Shown here one piece after another: positions 5,263 through 6,447 of a stretch of DNA of 6,447 nt. Each line of letters starts with the position of its first letter. Position 1 is the stretch's first letter. The notes below the pieces were generated by a model. The model saw nothing but the letters and a program-made list of their open reading frames with translations. It was not told the origin of the DNA and made no database searches. The stretch spans positions 1 to 6,447 of the forward strand of contig JANWKK010000001.1 of assembly GCA_025451425.1 (NCBI GenBank), written 5' to 3'. A program made the translations under genes and the position numbers. Source of the stretch: Gemmatimonadaceae bacterium. GTDB taxonomy: Bacteria; Gemmatimonadota; Gemmatimonadetes; Gemmatimonadales; Gemmatimonadaceae.

Positions 5263-6447
5263 CTACGGCTTCCGCACCGGATCGAGATCCGTTGAGCGAC
5301 TGCGATACGGCTGAAAGTCGACGCCGTCGTCGACGCCGATTACCTCGACGCGAAGCCGATCGCCATTCACGTGCACGACCACATAGTGATACGGCGTCTC
5401 CCACGGATTCAGAGCCGGGCGAACGAGATGCTCGAGAGTGACTGAGTCGGCGGCGGCGGCGCGGAGGTAGTCGCGAAGATCTGGCTCGCCGCGATACCCA
5501 TAGGGAGGTGCGCCGCCGCCACCAGTGACGATCTCGTCGAGACGATGGAGGCCACTCGCGTCGCGGTAGCGCTCCACCCAATGCTCGAACAGGTGCTCGT
5601 GTCCCGCGAGCACGAGCGCAACGTGATACTGGCGAAAGAGCGGCATGTAGCGCGCGCGCAGCGCCGCCGCTTGCGGCTCCACGATCGCGCCGCCGTGCGG
5701 ACCCGACGAGAACGGCGGATGATGGAGCACGACTGCCACGTGCTGATAGCGTTGACGATCGAGTCCGACGAGCTGCGCGCGTATCCACGCATACTGCGTG
5801 GAGTCGTCAGCGATGTTGGAATCCATCATGATGAGAAAGACGTTGCCGTAGCCGATCGCGTACGTGGCGAAACCGGCGAGACGTCGCGGCGACGATGGCG
5901 GCGGAAGCATATTGCGAAACGCCGCGAAGAAATGGCCGAGCGCTTGCCCGCGGCCCGGCGCGTCGTGGTCCATCGCGTGCGTCGCGTTGGCATCGTGGTT
6001 TCCGGGCGCCGGGAAGATCGGCACATCGCTCGCGGTCGTTAGGCGATCGACCACGGGGACGAAGCTCACGTTCCACTGCTGCGCGTTGCGGCCGTCCACG
6101 ACGGCGTCGCCGCTCGACACGACGAACCGGATGGGGTCGGGACCGCTCGCACGCGCGGCGATCGTGCGCACCATCGAGGTTATGACGAGCAGGTGAAGCT
6201 GTTGCTCGAGCGCACCATCGAAGCGGCCACGCGAATCGCCGTACGAGATGAATGAGAATCGTGTCGCGCCCGCGCTCGCCGCCTCGGAGGGAAACGGCGT
6301 GTGCGGTGCGACGATCGCGTGAACGCTGTCATCGACGTCGCTCGCTCTGCGCGCAGACGTAGGAGTGCTCGGCCGACCGGAAGTCGACTGTGCAAGAGCG
6401 CATCGCGTTCCGGCTACGGTGAGAAGGAGAAGTGAGCCGACGAACGC
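5263..6447 (-). CDS. Secreted calcineurin-like metallophosphoesterase; 5' end outside window
   Basis: The frame is open from the window edge to TAG at 5263-5265, giving 394 visible residues. An internal ATG at 6174 is not the start, because coding continues upstream through a signal peptide: visible residues 5-20 SLLLLTVAGTRCALAQ, likely cut after ALA. The metallophosphoesterase (PF00149) motifs appear in order: YGDSRG (D71, R73), SGDAVVDG (D114), PGNHD (N150, H151), LHHPPFS (H242, H243) and AGHEHLFEH (H283, H285). These residues hold a two-metal centre that hydrolyses phosphate esters. The first motif has D-x-R in place of the common D-x-H, as in purple-acid-phosphatase-like subgroups. The C-terminal part (PYHYVVVHVNGDRLRVEVIG) is the usual beta domain after the catalytic core. 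The protein should act in the periplasm or outside the cell on phosphorylated substrates. The exact substrate cannot be told from sequence. Confidence 0.93.
   Translation of the reverse strand, partial: AFVGSLLLLTVAGTRCALAQSTSGRPSTPTSARRASDVDDSVHAIVAPHTPFPSEAASAGATRFSFISYGDSRGRFDGALEQQLHLLVITSMVRTIAARASGPDPIRFVVSSGDAVVDGRNAQQWNVSFVPVVDRLTTASDVPIFPAPGNHDANATHAMDHDAPGRGQALGHFFAAFRNMLPPPSSPRRLAGFATYAIGYGNVFLIMMDSNIADDSTQYAWIRAQLVGLDRQRYQHVAVVLHHPPFSSGPHGGAIVEPQAAALRARYMPLFRQYHVALVLAGHEHLFEHWVERYRDASGLHRLDEIVTGGGGAPPYGYRGEPDLRDYLRAAAADSVTLEHLVRPALNPWETPYHYVVVHVNGDRLRVEVIGVDDGVDFQPYRSRSTDLDPVRKP

Noticed and set aside
5180..5792. Long Arg/Ser-rich open frames on the minus strand
   Set aside because: They are antisense or offset shadows of the phosphoesterase gene, caused by high GC. 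They have no motifs and biased composition.
1..6447. CRISPR arrays, tRNA or rRNA genes, insertion sequences
   Set aside because: No spaced direct repeats, no tRNA-like cloverleaf or conserved TψC arm, and no transposase motifs or terminal repeats were seen on either strand.

Overview
The window is high-GC bacterial DNA with no RNA genes, mobile-element genes or CRISPR repeats. The kind of genes (a PknB/CadC-type TPR protein tied to an ECF sigma factor of the TIGR02999/PF07638 type, a secreted calcineurin-like phosphoesterase, and a DUF4412-like exported protein) suggests a soil bacterium of the Gemmatimonadota or Acidobacteriota type. This is inferred from gene content, not proven.

Left part (1-1909, + strand): the 3' end of a large TPR signalling protein, cut by the window edge, runs into an ECF-type sigma factor gene with a 4-base stop/start overlap (GTGA). 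They form a translationally coupled signalling/transcription pair. On the other strand and convergent with it (1960-2820) is a predicted envelope protein. Its normal signal-peptide start appears to be broken by a frameshift, and it carries an 18-bp in-frame tandem duplication.

Middle (2821-5010, + strand): a loosely spaced run of poorly characterised genes. These are a four-helix membrane protein (3003-3422), a beta-barrel-like protein with no visible signal peptide (3487-3996), and a DUF2314-like/zinc-finger fusion (4147-4794). The last is followed by a strong 12-bp stem-loop and an AT-richer spacer of about 215 bases with competing inverted repeats. The intergenic gaps, weak ribosome binding sites and missing leader peptides give this part the look of an accessory or slowly decaying region.

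Right part: a small unrecognised TTG-start gene (5011-5229) converges on a secreted metallophosphoesterase (5263-6447, - strand). The phosphoesterase frame stays open to the window edge and shows a signal peptide plus a full set of metal-binding motifs.

I see no clear multi-gene defence, toxin or biosynthetic system. The best leads are the inverted order of the sigma/TPR pair, the DUF2314-zinc fusion, and the start region of the 1960-2820 gene, where a frameshifted leader and a hairpin displaying a ribosome site coincide.
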